Below, piece by piece: positions 23,622 through 34,534 of a DNA stretch of 64,000 bases (the first letter of the stretch is position 1; every line of letters begins with the position of its first letter). The translations under genes were made by a program, and so were the position numbers. Origin of the DNA: Bradyrhizobium sp. AZCC 2176 (GTDB lineage: Bacteria; Pseudomonadota; Alphaproteobacteria; Rhizobiales; Xanthobacteraceae); assembly GCF_036924645.1 (NCBI RefSeq), contig NZ_JAZHRX010000001.1:7082352-7146351 (forward strand), read 5' to 3'. Below the pieces are notes generated by a model that was given only the letters and a program-made list of their open reading frames with translations, was not told the origin of the DNA and ran no database searches.

Positions 23622-26600
23622 ATGAGTGATCTTTCCCCTGGAGCATCACCCTCCGTTCGCCGGGTCGCCAAATCCCAACCAGCCACCACCAACGGCACGT
23701 CCGATCCGATGCAGGATCTGCTGCACGCCTTGCAGGCGATGCGCGCCGGCGATTTCTCGGTACGCATGACCGGCGATCACCTCGGCATCGAAGGCAAGAT
23801 CGCCGATACCTTCAACGAAATCGTCGCCGCCAACCAGCGCATGGCGCAGCAGCTTGAACACGTCGGCCAGGTCGTCGGCCGCGAGGGCAAGACCCGGCAG
23901 CGTGTCAAGTTCGACCTCTCGAGCGGCTCGTGGGCGGACATGGAAGGCTCCGTCAACACACTGATCGACGACCTGCTGTGGCCGACCCGCGAAGTCACGC
24001 GCGCGGTCGCCGCCGTCGCGCAGGGCGACCTTCTGCAAACCGTGAAACTCGACGTCGACGGCCGCCCGCTGGGCGGCGAATTTTTGCAGTCGGCCAATAT
24101 CGTCAACACGATGATCAAGCAGCTTGGCGTGTTCACCTCGGAAGTGACGCGCGTGGCGCGCGAGGTCGGCACCGAAGGCAAGCTCGGCGGCCAGGCCCAG
24201 GTGCCGGAGGTGACCGGCGTCTGGAAGGACCTGACCGAGAGCGTCAACTCGATGGCCAACAACCTGACCGGCCAGGTCCGCAACATCGCCGAGGTCACCA
24301 TCGCGGTGGCCAACGGCGACCTGTCGAAAAAGATCACGGTCGACGTCCGCGGCGAGATCCTGCAGCTCAAGGAAGCCATCAATACGATGGTGGACCAGCT
24401 TCGATCCTTTGCCTCCGAAGTGACCCGTGTGGCACGCGAAGTCGGCACCGACGGCAAGCTCGGCGGCCAGGCCATCGTCCCCGGCGTCGCCGGCACCTGG
24501 AAGGATCTGACCGACTCCGTCAACGCGATGTGCGGCAACCTCACAGCCCAGGTCCGCAACATCGCCAACGTCACCACCGCGGTCGCCCGCGGCGACCTCT
24601 CGCGCAAGATCACGGTCGACGTCCGCGGCGAAATCCTGGAGCTGAAGGACACCATCAACACGATGGTCGACCAGCTCAACTCGTTCGCGTCGGAAGTGAC
24701 CCGCGTCGCCCGCGAAGTCGGCACCGAAGGCAAGCTCGGCGGTCAGGCCCAGGTTCCCGGCGTTGCCGGCACCTGGAAGGACCTCACCGACAACGTCAAC
24801 TTCATGGCCTCCAACCTGACGGCGCAGGTCCGCAACATCGCCGACGTCGCGACCGCCATCGCCGGCGGCGACCTTTCCAAGAAGATCACCGTGAACGTGT
24901 CGGGCGAAATCCTTCAGTTGAAGGAAACGCTCAATACGATGGTCGACCAGCTCAACGCCTTTGCCGGTGAAGTGACGCGCGTGGCGCGCGAAGTCGGCAC
25001 CGAGGGACGGCTCGGCGGTCAGGCCAATGTGCTCGGCGTCGCCGGCACCTGGAAGGACCTCACCGAGAGCGTCAACTCGATGGCTTCCAACCTGACGGCG
25101 CAGGTCCGCAACATCGCCGAGGTGACGACTGCGGTCGCCAATGGCGACCTGTCGAAGAAGATCACGGTGGACGTCCGCGGCGAAATTCTGGAGCTGAAGG
25201 ACACCATCAACACGATGGTGGACCAGCTCAACGCGTTTGCCGGCGAAGTGACGCGCGTGGCGCGCGAGGTCGGCACCGAAGGCAAGCTCGGCGGCCAGGC
25301 CAACGTGCGCGGCGTCGCCGGCACCTGGAAGGACCTCACCGACAACGTCAATTCGATGGCCGGCAACCTCACCGCTCAGGTCCGCAACATCGCCGAAGTC
25401 GCGACCGCCGTCGCCAAGGGCGACCTGTCGAAAAAGATCACCGTCAACGTGTCAGGCGAAATCCTTCAGTTGAAGGAAACGCTCAATACGATGGTCGACC
25501 AGCTCAACGCTTTTGCGAGCGAAGTGACCCGTGTGGCGCGCGAGGTCGGCACCGACGGCAAACTCGGCGGCCAGGCCCAGGTGACCGGCGTCGCCGGCAC
25601 CTGGAAGGATTTGACCGACAGCGTGAACTCGATGGCCGGCAATCTGACCGCGCAGGTCCGCAACATCGCCGAGGTCGCCACCGCGATCGCCGGCGGCGAC
25701 CTGTCGCGCAAGATCACGGTCGACGTGCGCGGCGAGATCCTGCAGCTCAAGGAAACGCTCAACACGATGGTCGACCAGCTCAACCGCTTTGCCGGCGAAG
25801 TGACCCGCGTGGCGCGCGAGGTCGGCACCGAGGGGCGATTGGGCGGTCAGGCCAACGTGCCCGGCGTCGCCGGCACCTGGAAGGACCTCACCGACAACGT
25901 CAACTCGATGGCCGGCAATCTGACCGGCCAGGTCCGCAACATCGCCGAAGTGACCACGGCGGTGGCCAAGGGCGACCTGTCGAAGAAGATCACGGTCGAC
26001 GTCAAGGGCGAGATTCTCGAGCTGAAGAACACCGTCAACACGATGGTGGACCAGCTCAACGCGTTTGCGTCGGAAGTCACGCGCGTGGCGCGCGAGGTCG
26101 GCACCGAAGGCAAGCTCGGCGGCCAGGCCCAGGTGCCCGAAGTGGCCGGCACCTGGAAGGACCTCACCGACAACGTCAACTTCATGGCCTCGAACCTGAC
26201 CGCGCAGGTCCGCAACATCGCCGAGGTCGCCACCGCCATCGCCGGCGGCGACCTGTCGAAGAAGATCACGGTCGACGTCCGCGGTGAAATCCTGCTGCTG
26301 AAAGACACCCTCAATACGATGGTCGAGCAGCTTCGCTCGTTTGCCGCCGAAGTGACGCGCGTGGCACGCGAGGTCGGCACCGAGGGCCGGCTCGGCGGTC
26401 AGGCCGTGGTGCCCGGCGTCGGCGGCACCTGGAAGGATCTCACCGACAACGTCAACCTCCTGGCGGCCAACCTCACCACCCAGGTCCGCAACATCGCCGA
26501 AGTCACCACCGCCGTGGCGCGCGGCGACCTGTCGCGCAAGATCACGGTGGACGTGAAGGGCGAAATCCTCGAACTGAAGAACACCATCAACACGATGGTC

Positions 26601-29600
26601 GACCAGCTCAACGCCTTTGCCGGCGAAGTGACGCGCGTCGCGCGCGAAGTCGGCACCGAGGGCAAGCTCGGCGGTCAGGCGCAGGTCCCGGGCGTCGCCG
26701 GCACCTGGAAGGACCTGACCGACACCGTCAACTTCATGGCGGCCAATCTGACCGAACAGGTGCGCGGCATCGTCAAGGTCGTGACCGCGGTCGCCGACGG
26801 CGACCTGAAGCAGAACCTGACGGTGAAATCGAAGGGCGAAGTCGCAGCGCTTGCCGACACCATCAACAACATGACGGAGACGCTCGCCACCTTCGCCGAC
26901 CAGGTCACCAGCGTGGCGCGCGAAGTCGGCGTCGAGGGACGGCTCGGCGGCCAGGCCAACGTGCCCGGTGCCGCCGGCACCTGGAAGGACCTCACCGGCA
27001 ACGTCAACCTGCTCGCCGCCAACCTGACCTCGCAGGTGCGCGCGATCGCCGAGGTCGCGACCGCCGTGACCAAGGGCGACCTGACCCGCTCGATCCAGGT
27101 CGACGCCCGCGGCGAAGTCGCCGAACTCAAAGACAACATCAACACGATGATCGGCAATCTCCGCCTCACCACCCAGGTGAACACCGAGCAGGACTGGCTC
27201 AAGACCAACCTCGCCAAATTCACCAACATGCTGCAGGGGCAGCGCGACCTCTCCACCGTCGGCCGGCTGCTGCTGACCGAACTGGCGCCGCTGATCAACG
27301 CACATATGGGCGTGATCTATCAGACCGAGAATGCCGACAGCCCGCAGTTGCGCCTGCTCTCGGCCTATGCCGGCGATGGCGCCAATCCGCATCCGCTCGT
27401 CGTGCAGTTCGGCGAAGGGTTGATCGGCCAGTGTGCCATGGACAAGCGTCAGCGGCTGGTGGCGGACATCCCGGGCGACACGGCGCCGATCAATTCGGCG
27501 CTGTTGCGCGTGATCCCGAAGAATATCGTCGTGCTTCCGGTGCTGTTCGAGAACCAGGTGAAGGCCGTCATCGAGCTTTCCTCGATCTCTTCGTTCACCA
27601 CCTCGCAGATGACGTTCCTCGAACAATTGACCGACAGCATCGGCATCGTGCTCAACTCCATCGAGGCCACGATGCAGACCGAGGGCCTGCTGAAGCAATC
27701 CCAGCAACTCGCCGGCGAGTTGCAAACCCAGCAGAAGGAGTTGCAGCAGACCAACGAGCAGCTCGAACAGAAGGCCCAGCAACTCGCCGAGCGCAATGTC
27801 GAGGTGGAACGAAAGAACCAGGAAATCGAACAGGCGCGGCGCGCGCTCGAGGAAAAGGCGACCGAGCTTTCGCTGACCTCGAAGTACAAGTCCGAATTCC
27901 TCGCCAACATGTCGCATGAGCTGCGCACGCCGCTCAACAGCATCCTGATCCTCGGCCAGCAGCTCACCGAAAATCCGGACGGCAATCTGTCGGCCAAGCA
28001 GGTCGAATTCGCCCGCACCATTCACGGCGCCGGCACCGACCTGCTCAACCTGATCAGCGATATTCTCGATCTGTCCAAGATCGAATCCGGCACCGTCACC
28101 GTCGACGCCGAGGAGATCCTGACATCGAACCTCCTGGAAACCGTCGGGCGGCCGTTCAAGCACGAGGCCGAGAACCGCCATCTCTCGTTCAACATCAATG
28201 TCGACGAGAACCTCGCCCGCAGCATGGTAACCGACTCCAAACGCCTGCAGCAGGTTCTGAAGAACCTGCTGTCTAACGCGTTCAAGTTTACCGCGGAGGG
28301 CGGCGTGAAGCTGAACGTCTCGGCCGCCGTCGGCGGCTGGAGCGCCGAACACCCGATCCTCAATCACGCGCCCGCCGTGGTCGCCTTCGAAGTGACCGAC
28401 ACCGGCATCGGCATTCCGCTGGAAAAGCAGAAGCTGATCTTCGAGGCGTTCCAGCAGGCGGACGCCGGCACCAGCCGCAAATACGGCGGCACCGGCCTTG
28501 GCCTTGCCATCAGCCGCGAGCTCGCGGGCCTGCTCGGCGGCGAGATTCATCTGCGCAGCGCGCCCGGCAAGGGCTCTACCTTCGTGCTTTATCTGCCGCT
28601 GAAATATGCCGGTCCCACCGTTGCGCCGCGCTCCCCTGCCCCGTTCACGCCCGCGCCCGCGGTTCAGGTCGCGGCGACGCAGGAGCGGGTCATCGAGCAA
28701 TTGCCCGACGACCGCCTCGACCTCGCGCCGGGAGATACCATCCTGCTGATCGTCGAGGACGATCCGCATTATGCGCGGGTACTGATCGATCTGGCGCGCG
28801 ACAAGGGCTTCAAGGTGCTGGTCGCCAGCCGCGGCGCCGAGGCACTCGAACTCGCCAAGCAATTTCAGCCGGCCGCGGTTTCGCTCGACGTATTCCTCCC
28901 GGATATGCTGGGCTGGACCGTGCTGAGCCAGCTCAAGCACAATCCGCTGACGCGGCACATTCCGGTGCAGATCATCACGCTCGACGAAGACCGTCAGCAT
29001 GCGCTGGCGCGCGGCGCATTTTCCTTCGTCAACAAGCCGACGACGACGGAAGGCGTCAGCGCGGCGCTGTCGCAGATCAAGGAATATGCAAAGCCCCGCC
29101 GCAAGCGGCTTCTGATCGTGGAGGACAACGTCGCCGAGCAGATGAGCATCACCGAATTGCTCGGGCACGACGACATCGAGATCCTCACGTCAGATACCGG
29201 CGCCGATGCGCTGTCGACGCTGCGGAACCAACCGTGCGATTGCGTCGTGCTGGATCTGCGGCTGCCGGACATGAGCGGCTTCGAGGTGCTTGACCGCATC
29301 CGCAATGACGAAGCGCTGTCGAACGTGCCGGTCGTGGTGTTCACGGGACGGGAACTTTCCGTCGAGGAGGATGCGGAACTTCACACCATGGCGAGAAGCA
29401 TCGTGGTGAAAGGCGTCGAGTCGCCGGAACGCCTGCTCGACGAAACGTCGCTGTTTTTGCACCGTGTGATCACGGAATTGCCAGTCGAGAAGCAAAGAAT
29501 GCTCGAAAAGCTCAATAGCTCCGATGAGGATCTCGTTGGCAAAACCGCACTTCTGGTGGACGATGACGCCCGGAACATCTTTGCGCTGTCGAGCGTATTA

Positions 29601-29906
29601 GAACGGCGCGGCATGAAGGTCCTGACCGCGACGACAGGCCATGAGGCCATCGCGCTTGTCGAATCCAATCCGAATATCGCAATCGTGCTGATGGATATCA
29701 TGATGCCGCAAATGGACGGATATCAGACCATCGGCGTTATCCGGCAAAACTCGTCTTTCGGTCGTCTCCCGATCATCGCGCTGACCGCCAAGGCGATGAA
29801 GGGCGACCGCGAGAAATGTCTCGAAGCCGGCGCTTCGGACTATCTCGCCAAGCCCGTCAATACCGAGCAGTTGCTGCTCGCCATCCGAATGTGGTTACAC
29901 CGCTGA
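23622..29906 (+). CDS. Soluble poly-HAMP hybrid histidine kinase with GAF and three receiver domains
   Basis: A 2,094-residue cytoplasmic sensor kinase with no membrane segment. Residues 1-170 hold two divergent HAMP-like units ([20 protein letters not shown]). Eleven 92-residue repeats follow (about 173-1184), each with [26 protein letters not shown] and a HAMP unit [19 protein letters not shown] domain spans about 1208-1347, then a coiled coil. HisKA has His1432 in MSHELRTPL, and an HATPase (GTGLGLAIS) follows. The three receivers carry phosphoacceptors Asp1756, Asp1878 and Asp2025. The plan resembles fungal group III (Nik1/Os1) osmosensing kinases. The ATG has GAGGAAA upstream. It may send signals to the REC-HWE kinase that starts 14 bases downstream. 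Confidence 0.9.
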   Translation: MSDLSPGASPSVRRVAKSQPATTNGTSDPMQDLLHALQAMRAGDFSVRMTGDHLGIEGKIADTFNEIVAANQRMAQQLEHVGQVVGREGKTRQRVKFDLSSGSWADMEGSVNTLIDDLLWPTREVTRAVAAVAQGDLLQTVKLDVDGRPLGGEFLQSANIVNTMIKQLGVFTSEVTRVAREVGTEGKLGGQAQVPEVTGVWKDLTESVNSMANNLTGQVRNIAEVTIAVANGDLSKKITVDVRGEILQLKEAINTMVDQLRSFASEVTRVAREVGTDGKLGGQAIVPGVAGTWKDLTDSVNAMCGNLTAQVRNIANVTTAVARGDLSRKITVDVRGEILELKDTINTMVDQLNSFASEVTRVAREVGTEGKLGGQAQVPGVAGTWKDLTDNVNFMASNLTAQVRNIADVATAIAGGDLSKKITVNVSGEILQLKETLNTMVDQLNAFAGEVTRVAREVGTEGRLGGQANVLGVAGTWKDLTESVNSMASNLTAQVRNIAEVTTAVANGDLSKKITVDVRGEILELKDTINTMVDQLNAFAGEVTRVAREVGTEGKLGGQANVRGVAGTWKDLTDNVNSMAGNLTAQVRNIAEVATAVAKGDLSKKITVNVSGEILQLKETLNTMVDQLNAFASEVTRVAREVGTDGKLGGQAQVTGVAGTWKDLTDSVNSMAGNLTAQVRNIAEVATAIAGGDLSRKITVDVRGEILQLKETLNTMVDQLNRFAGEVTRVAREVGTEGRLGGQANVPGVAGTWKDLTDNVNSMAGNLTGQVRNIAEVTTAVAKGDLSKKITVDVKGEILELKNTVNTMVDQLNAFASEVTRVAREVGTEGKLGGQAQVPEVAGTWKDLTDNVNFMASNLTAQVRNIAEVATAIAGGDLSKKITVDVRGEILLLKDTLNTMVEQLRSFAAEVTRVAREVGTEGRLGGQAVVPGVGGTWKDLTDNVNLLAANLTTQVRNIAEVTTAVARGDLSRKITVDVKGEILELKNTINTMVDQLNAFAGEVTRVAREVGTEGKLGGQAQVPGVAGTWKDLTDTVNFMAANLTEQVRGIVKVVTAVADGDLKQNLTVKSKGEVAALADTINNMTETLATFADQVTSVAREVGVEGRLGGQANVPGAAGTWKDLTGNVNLLAANLTSQVRAIAEVATAVTKGDLTRSIQVDARGEVAELKDNINTMIGNLRLTTQVNTEQDWLKTNLAKFTNMLQGQRDLSTVGRLLLTELAPLINAHMGVIYQTENADSPQLRLLSAYAGDGANPHPLVVQFGEGLIGQCAMDKRQRLVADIPGDTAPINSALLRVIPKNIVVLPVLFENQVKAVIELSSISSFTTSQMTFLEQLTDSIGIVLNSIEATMQTEGLLKQSQQLAGELQTQQKELQQTNEQLEQKAQQLAERNVEVERKNQEIEQARRALEEKATELSLTSKYKSEFLANMSHELRTPLNSILILGQQLTENPDGNLSAKQVEFARTIHGAGTDLLNLISDILDLSKIESGTVTVDAEEILTSNLLETVGRPFKHEAENRHLSFNINVDENLARSMVTDSKRLQQVLKNLLSNAFKFTAEGGVKLNVSAAVGGWSAEHPILNHAPAVVAFEVTDTGIGIPLEKQKLIFEAFQQADAGTSRKYGGTGLGLAISRELAGLLGGEIHLRSAPGKGSTFVLYLPLKYAGPTVAPRSPAPFTPAPAVQVAATQERVIEQLPDDRLDLAPGDTILLIVEDDPHYARVLIDLARDKGFKVLVASRGAEALELAKQFQPAAVSLDVFLPDMLGWTVLSQLKHNPLTRHIPVQIITLDEDRQHALARGAFSFVNKPTTTEGVSAALSQIKEYAKPRRKRLLIVEDNVAEQMSITELLGHDDIEILTSDTGADALSTLRNQPCDCVVLDLRLPDMSGFEVLDRIRNDEALSNVPVVVFTGRELSVEEDAELHTMARSIVVKGVESPERLLDETSLFLHRVITELPVEKQRMLEKLNSSDEDLVGKTALLVDDDARNIFALSSVLERRGMKVLTATTGHEAIALVESNPNIAIVLMDIMMPQMDGYQTIGVIRQNSSFGRLPIIALTAKAMKGDREKCLEAGASDYLAKPVNTEQLLLAIRMWLHR
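24138..27173 (+). repeat. Eleven tandem 276-base coding repeats
   Basis: In-frame tandem array inside the poly-HAMP kinase gene, exact period 276 bases (92 codons), measured from the codon before [10 protein letters not shown] in unit 1 (24138) to the matching codon in unit 11 (26898). Units 1-9 are very alike at DNA level; 10 and 11 are more diverged ([18 protein letters not shown]). Such an array is prone to unequal recombination, so copy number may vary between strains and may be misassembled from short reads. Confidence 0.92.
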
Positions 29907-29919
29907 CCGGCGTAAACAG

Positions 29920-31416
29920 ATGATGGATCAAGAGAAAGTAAATATTCTTCTGGTTGACGATCAGCCGGCGAAGCTGCTCGCCTATGAAGTCATCCTGAAG
30001 GAGCTCGGCGAGAACCTGGTCAAGGCTTCGTCCGGGCGCGAAGCGCTCGAGTTCCTGCTCCGAAACGACGTCGCCATCATCCTGGTCGACGTCTGCATGC
30101 CGGAACTGGATGGGTTCGAACTCGCGGCCATGATCCGCGAACATCCCCGCTTCCAGAAGACCGCGATGATATTCATCTCCGCGATCCAGGTCAGCGACAT
30201 CGACCGGCTACGCGGCTACGAGATGGGCGCGGTCGACTACGTTCCGGTGCCGGTGGTGCCGGAAGTGTTGCGCGCCAAGATCAAGGTGTTCGCCGAACTC
30301 TATCGCAAGACGCGCCAGCTCGAGCGCCTCAACAGCGAACTCGAAGATCGCGTGCGCGCCCGCACCGCCGAGCTTGAGGAATCGCACGCCAGGCTTCTGG
30401 AAAGCGAGCAGCGCCGCAGTCTGGCGATCGCGGCCGGCAAGATGGGATCCTGGGACTGGGACTGGGTCAACGGCGACTGGATGTGGGACGAAGGCCAGTA
30501 TCAGATACTCGGCCTCGATCCCCGCAAGTTCGAGCTGACACCCGCCAATATCCAGGCGCTGTTTCATCCCGACGACGTTCATGAATTGCACGAGGCCTGG
30601 GCGAGCTTCGCGCGAGGCGCGAAATCATATGAAGCGGAATTCCGCATCATCCGGCCGAATGGCGAGGTGCGCTGGTGCGCCGGAACGGCGGCGGCGAGCG
30701 CCGACAAGGGCGGCCGCGTCATCCGCGTCAGCGGCGTCACCGTCGATATTACCGAGCGCAAGCAGGCCGAGGAGCGGCAAAACCTGCTGGCGCGAGAGGT
30801 CGATCATCGCGCCAAGAACGCGCTGGCGCTGGCGCAATCCATCGTCCGGTTGACGCGCGGCGAAAACGTGAAGAGCTACGTCCGGTCGGTCGAAGGACGG
30901 ATCAACGCGCTTGCACGCGTACACACCGTGCTTTCGCTGTCGAGCTGGCAAGGCGCCGAAATTAGGAAGCTGATCTCCGAGGAACTGGCGCCCTATTCCA
31001 CCGGCGAACAGATCGACCTGTCCGGTCCGGAGGTCCAGCTCGAGCCGGCGACGGCTCAGACGGTGGCGCTGGCGCTGCACGAACTCGTCACCAACTCGGC
31101 AAAGTACGGCGCCCTGTCGGCGCTGTCGGGCCGGCTGTCGGTGAGTTGGGAAGACCAGGCGGGCCTTCTCAAGATCCTATGGGTGGAGGCCGGCGGGCCG
31201 CCGGTCGAGAAACCGGTATCGCGCGGGTTCGGAACCAGAAGCGTGATCGCCAGCATCGAGTCGCAGCTCGGCGGCCACGCGGAATTCGATTGGCGCCCGG
31301 AAGGCCTGGTTTGTGGCCTCTCGGTCCCCTTGCCGCATCGGCAGTTTGCCGCCGATCCGGTTTCACTCCTTGAGGCCGCCGCCGACGGCAACGCCCTGCG
31401 GCGCGCGGAGCGGTGA
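29920..31416 (+). CDS. Response regulator-PAS-HWE family histidine kinase
   Basis: A 498-residue soluble protein. The receiver is residues 5-120 with phosphoacceptor Asp57 in ILVDVCMPELDGF. A coiled coil (about 125-160) and a PAS domain with PAC (about 165-285, MGSWDWDWVNGDWMWDEGQY) follow. The HWE/HisKA_2 kinase has His296 in REVDHRAKNALALAQS and a C-terminal ATPase (LALHELVTNSAKYGALS, GFGTRSVI). In the receiver the conserved Lys of the KP motif is replaced (DYVPVPVVPEVL), which may lock or alter output. It starts 14 bases after the poly-HAMP kinase, so the pair is probably a phosphorelay operon. It is related to kinases with a receiver input in alphaproteobacterial general stress response, but EcfG/PhyR are not nearby. 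Confidence 0.88.
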   Translation: MMDQEKVNILLVDDQPAKLLAYEVILKELGENLVKASSGREALEFLLRNDVAIILVDVCMPELDGFELAAMIREHPRFQKTAMIFISAIQVSDIDRLRGYEMGAVDYVPVPVVPEVLRAKIKVFAELYRKTRQLERLNSELEDRVRARTAELEESHARLLESEQRRSLAIAAGKMGSWDWDWVNGDWMWDEGQYQILGLDPRKFELTPANIQALFHPDDVHELHEAWASFARGAKSYEAEFRIIRPNGEVRWCAGTAAASADKGGRVIRVSGVTVDITERKQAEERQNLLAREVDHRAKNALALAQSIVRLTRGENVKSYVRSVEGRINALARVHTVLSLSSWQGAEIRKLISEELAPYSTGEQIDLSGPEVQLEPATAQTVALALHELVTNSAKYGALSALSGRLSVSWEDQAGLLKILWVEAGGPPVEKPVSRGFGTRSVIASIESQLGGHAEFDWRPEGLVCGLSVPLPHRQFAADPVSLLEAAADGNALRRAER

Positions 31417-31734
31417 CGTGGTCAGCAATGAAACCTATCGCACCGCTGCTGCGGCGGCCCCAGTCGGCTGCCGGAGCGAACCCTGCGCCGCTTCGATCGC
31501 GCGCATCAGGTCCGGCGCGCTCGTCGCGTTTTCCTCCAGGTATCGTCCGGTAATATGGAACCTTGAGTTGATTCCCGCCGAGGTGTCGTTAGCGTAACCT
31601 CTGGGTGCGATTCCAGGGGCGTCGATTTCAGCGGCGTCCAACTATCGGCTGGGTGTCCGCGTCGAATGCGTTATTTTTCGCGCGTTTGAAGCTATTGTCA
31701 TGGCGCGTTCGCTGCCAGTTTGCCGGAGACGACA
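31417..31734. other. 318-base gap between two kinase genes
   Basis: I see no supported gene. A 68-codon minus-strand frame (31435-31641) has only a TTG start and no ribosome site. The gap presumably holds the promoter of the next kinase; an AT-rich TTATTTTTCGCG lies about 65 bases before its start, but no clear -35/-10 pair is evident. Confidence 0.5.
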
Positions 31735-34509
31735 ATGGGTAACGAGCGCAACATCTTTCTTTCGACCATGCCGGCGACCCGTGGCGATCGCATTCCCGCG
31801 CTCGCCGTCGTCGGCGTCTCGACAGTGCTGTTCGTCTGCGCGGTGCCGTTTGCCGGCGTGCCGCTCACCCCGATCCCGGCCTTCGTTGCAAGCAATCAGT
31901 CCGCATTGGCCATCAATGGCCTGATCACCGCCGTTCTTTTGTTTTCGCAGTTCGGGGTTTCCCGCTCGCGGGCGCTGCTGCTGCTCGCGAACGGATATTT
32001 GTTCACGGCCATGGCGGCAGTCGTCCACGCCCTGACCTTTCCCGGCCTGTTCGCGCCCGGCGGGCTGCTCGGTGCGGGAACGCAGACCACCGTCTGGCTC
32101 TACATGATCTGGCACGGCGGGTTTCCGCTGCTCGTCCTCTGCTATGCGCTGCTAAAAGCAAGGGACAACGAGCCGAAGATACGGGGCTCGACGCGCGCAG
32201 CAGTCGTTACGAGCATCGTTGCAGTCGGTGTCGCGATCGCCGCGTTCACCTGGGTCGTAACCGCCCAACACGACCGTCTGCCGATCCTTCTGAGCGGCGG
32301 CCATTACACCCCCATCATGCTCGCCGTGGTTTCGACCGTATGGTGCCTCAGCTTCGCGGCATTGGCGGCGCTATGTCTTCGCAGGCCGCACTTCGTCCTC
32401 GACGTCTGGCTGATGGTGGTGATGTGCGCCTGGCTGTTCGACATCGCCCTGTCGGCGATCCTGAACGTGGCGCGATTCGACGTCGGCTTCTATCTCGGCC
32501 GCATCTACAGCCTCTGCGCCGCGAGCTTCGTGCTCGCCGTCCTGCTTGTCGACAATGTCGGCCTGCAGGCGAAGCTGGCGCGCCTATTCGGATCATTGCG
32601 CCTGCAAGCCGCCTCTGAAAGAGACCTTCGCACCGAGCGCGACAGCCTTTTTAGCGCTGTCGTGGAATCGTCCAACGACGCCATCATCACCAAACTGCTG
32701 GACGGCACCATCACGAGTTGGAACGGAGCCGCTGAACGCCTGTTCGGCTTCACGGCGGCCGAAGCGTTGGGCAAGAGCATCAACATTATCGTCCCGCCGG
32801 AGCGGCACGACGAGGTACGCAATATCGTCGAACGGATCGGCCGAGGCGAGCCGATTGCACATTACGAGACGTCGCGCATGCGCAAGGATGGCAGCACTGT
32901 CGACGTTTCGCTGAGCATCTCTCCCATCCGCACCGCGTCCGGCAAGATTGTCGGCGTTTCCAAAGCTGCCCACGACATCACCGAGAGCAAGCGGACACAG
33001 CAAGCGCTCAGCCAGGAAATCGAGGAGCGGAGGCGCATCTTCGATTCCTCGAACGACCTGATCTTCGTCACCGACTCTGCCGGCAACTTCATCCAGGTCA
33101 GCCCGAGCGTCACCGCGATACTCGGCTATCAGCCCTCCGACATGGTCGGACGCAGCGCGATCGAATTCATCCACCCCGACGATCTCGAACACACTCGCAG
33201 GGAAATGCGGGCGGGGCGACGGGGGCAGAGCAAGCGCAATTTCGAGACGCGCTATGTCAACAAGGAAGGCAAGGCCGTCGCGCTGAACTGGACCGGAAAC
33301 TGGTCGGAGCCGGTCCGCCGCCACTTCTTCATCGGCCGGGACCTGACCGAAAAACAAGCCGCGGAAGCCCAATTGCGGCATGCGCAGAAAATGGATGCAG
33401 TCGGCCAGCTCACGGGCGGCGTCGCGCACGACTTCAACAACATCCTGACCGTGATCACCGGCACCATCGGCATTCTGGAAGAAGCCGTCGCCGATCAGCC
33501 CCAGCTCGCCGCCATCGCCAAGCTGATCGACGAAGCCGCCGAACGCGGGGCCAACCTGACCAGGCATCTGCTCGCCTTTGCCCGCAAGCAGCCGCTGCAG
33601 CCGGTTGAAGTCGACGTCAATGCGCTGGTGCTGGAAGCCGCCAAGCTGCTGCATCCTACACTTGGCGAACATATCGAAATCACGCCGCTTCTGGCCGAGG
33701 ACGCGTGGACTGCGCTGGCCGATCCGAACCAGCTCGCCACGGCCGTTCTCAATCTGGCAATCAACGCGCGCGATGCCATGCCCAATGGCGGCAAGCTCGC
33801 ACTCGAGACCGGCAACGTCTATCTCGACGAGAACTATGCCGGCATGCACAGCGAGGTCACACCTGGCCACTATGTCATGATCGCCGTCAGCGATACCGGC
33901 ACCGGCATCCCCGCCGCGCTGCTTGAACGGGTGTTCGAACCCTTTTTCACCACCAAGGAGGTCGGCAGAGGCACCGGCCTTGGCCTCAGCATGGTGTTCG
34001 GCTTCGTCAAGCAGTCGGGCGGTCATATCAAGATCTACAGCGAGGAAGGCCACGGCACATCCGTCAAGATCTACCTGCCGCGGGCGACGGGACTGCAGCA
34101 GACCGCCGCGGAAGCAAAGGTCTCGGCGAATATTGAAGGCGGCAGCGAAACGATCCTCGTCGTCGAGGACGATTCGCTGGTGCGGCGCTATGTCATGACC
34201 CAGATCGAGAGCCTGGGCTACACCACGATCGAGGCGGCCAACGCTTCCGACGCCCTGCGCATCATCGACGACGTCGCCACCATCGACCTGCTTTTCACCG
34301 ACGTGATCATGCCCGGCACCATGAACGGCCGCCAGCTCGTCGACGAGGCGCTGAAGCGGCGGCCGGGCCTCAAGACCCTGTTCACATCAGGGTATACCGA
34401 GAACGCCATCGTCCATCATGGCCGGCTGGATTCCGGCGTGCTGCTGCTCGCCAAACCCTATCGCAAATCAGAACTCGCCAGGATGATCAGACTGGCGCTT
34501 GGCAGTTGA
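31735..34509 (+). CDS. MASE4-like membrane PAS hybrid histidine kinase
   Basis: A 924-residue hybrid kinase. The N-terminal about 275 residues hold some seven to eight membrane helices and resemble a MASE4 sensor (ALAVVGVSTVLFVCAVPFAG; LWMVVMCAWLFD-like; YLGRIYSLCAASFVLAVLLV). Two PAS domains follow (about 300-425: SSNDAIITKLLDGTITSWNG; and 430-550: SSNDLIFVTDSAGNFIQVSP). HisKA has His565 in GGVAHDFNNILT, the ATPase has DTGTGIPAALLERVFEPFFT, and a receiver (about 805-920) has Asp856 in LFTDVIMPGTMNGRQL. The start is the ATG with GGAG eight bases upstream; a TTG 15 bases earlier is less likely. The ligand is unknown. Confidence 0.9.
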   Translation: MGNERNIFLSTMPATRGDRIPALAVVGVSTVLFVCAVPFAGVPLTPIPAFVASNQSALAINGLITAVLLFSQFGVSRSRALLLLANGYLFTAMAAVVHALTFPGLFAPGGLLGAGTQTTVWLYMIWHGGFPLLVLCYALLKARDNEPKIRGSTRAAVVTSIVAVGVAIAAFTWVVTAQHDRLPILLSGGHYTPIMLAVVSTVWCLSFAALAALCLRRPHFVLDVWLMVVMCAWLFDIALSAILNVARFDVGFYLGRIYSLCAASFVLAVLLVDNVGLQAKLARLFGSLRLQAASERDLRTERDSLFSAVVESSNDAIITKLLDGTITSWNGAAERLFGFTAAEALGKSINIIVPPERHDEVRNIVERIGRGEPIAHYETSRMRKDGSTVDVSLSISPIRTASGKIVGVSKAAHDITESKRTQQALSQEIEERRRIFDSSNDLIFVTDSAGNFIQVSPSVTAILGYQPSDMVGRSAIEFIHPDDLEHTRREMRAGRRGQSKRNFETRYVNKEGKAVALNWTGNWSEPVRRHFFIGRDLTEKQAAEAQLRHAQKMDAVGQLTGGVAHDFNNILTVITGTIGILEEAVADQPQLAAIAKLIDEAAERGANLTRHLLAFARKQPLQPVEVDVNALVLEAAKLLHPTLGEHIEITPLLAEDAWTALADPNQLATAVLNLAINARDAMPNGGKLALETGNVYLDENYAGMHSEVTPGHYVMIAVSDTGTGIPAALLERVFEPFFTTKEVGRGTGLGLSMVFGFVKQSGGHIKIYSEEGHGTSVKIYLPRATGLQQTAAEAKVSANIEGGSETILVVEDDSLVRRYVMTQIESLGYTTIEAANASDALRIIDDVATIDLLFTDVIMPGTMNGRQLVDEALKRRPGLKTLFTSGYTENAIVHHGRLDSGVLLLAKPYRKSELARMIRLALGS

Positions 34510-34534
34510 AGCATTCCCGGCGGCTGATATATCC

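Noticed and set aside
24138..27173. The repeats as a CRISPR-like array
   Set aside because: The units are contiguous 276-base in-frame coding repeats without spacers and encode HAMP domains.
25452..29168. A 1,238-codon open frame on the minus strand opposite the poly-HAMP kinase
   Set aside because: It mirrors the tandem repeat of a clearly real gene and has no family features; long antisense frames are common in GC-rich DNA.
31435..31641. A 68-codon minus-strand ORF between two kinase genes
   Set aside because: Only a TTG start, no ribosome site and no recognisable features.
34499..34534. TTG start of the P1 peptidase overlapping the kinase stop
   Set aside because: Possible, but no ribosome site and not needed for the fold; kept only as an alternative.
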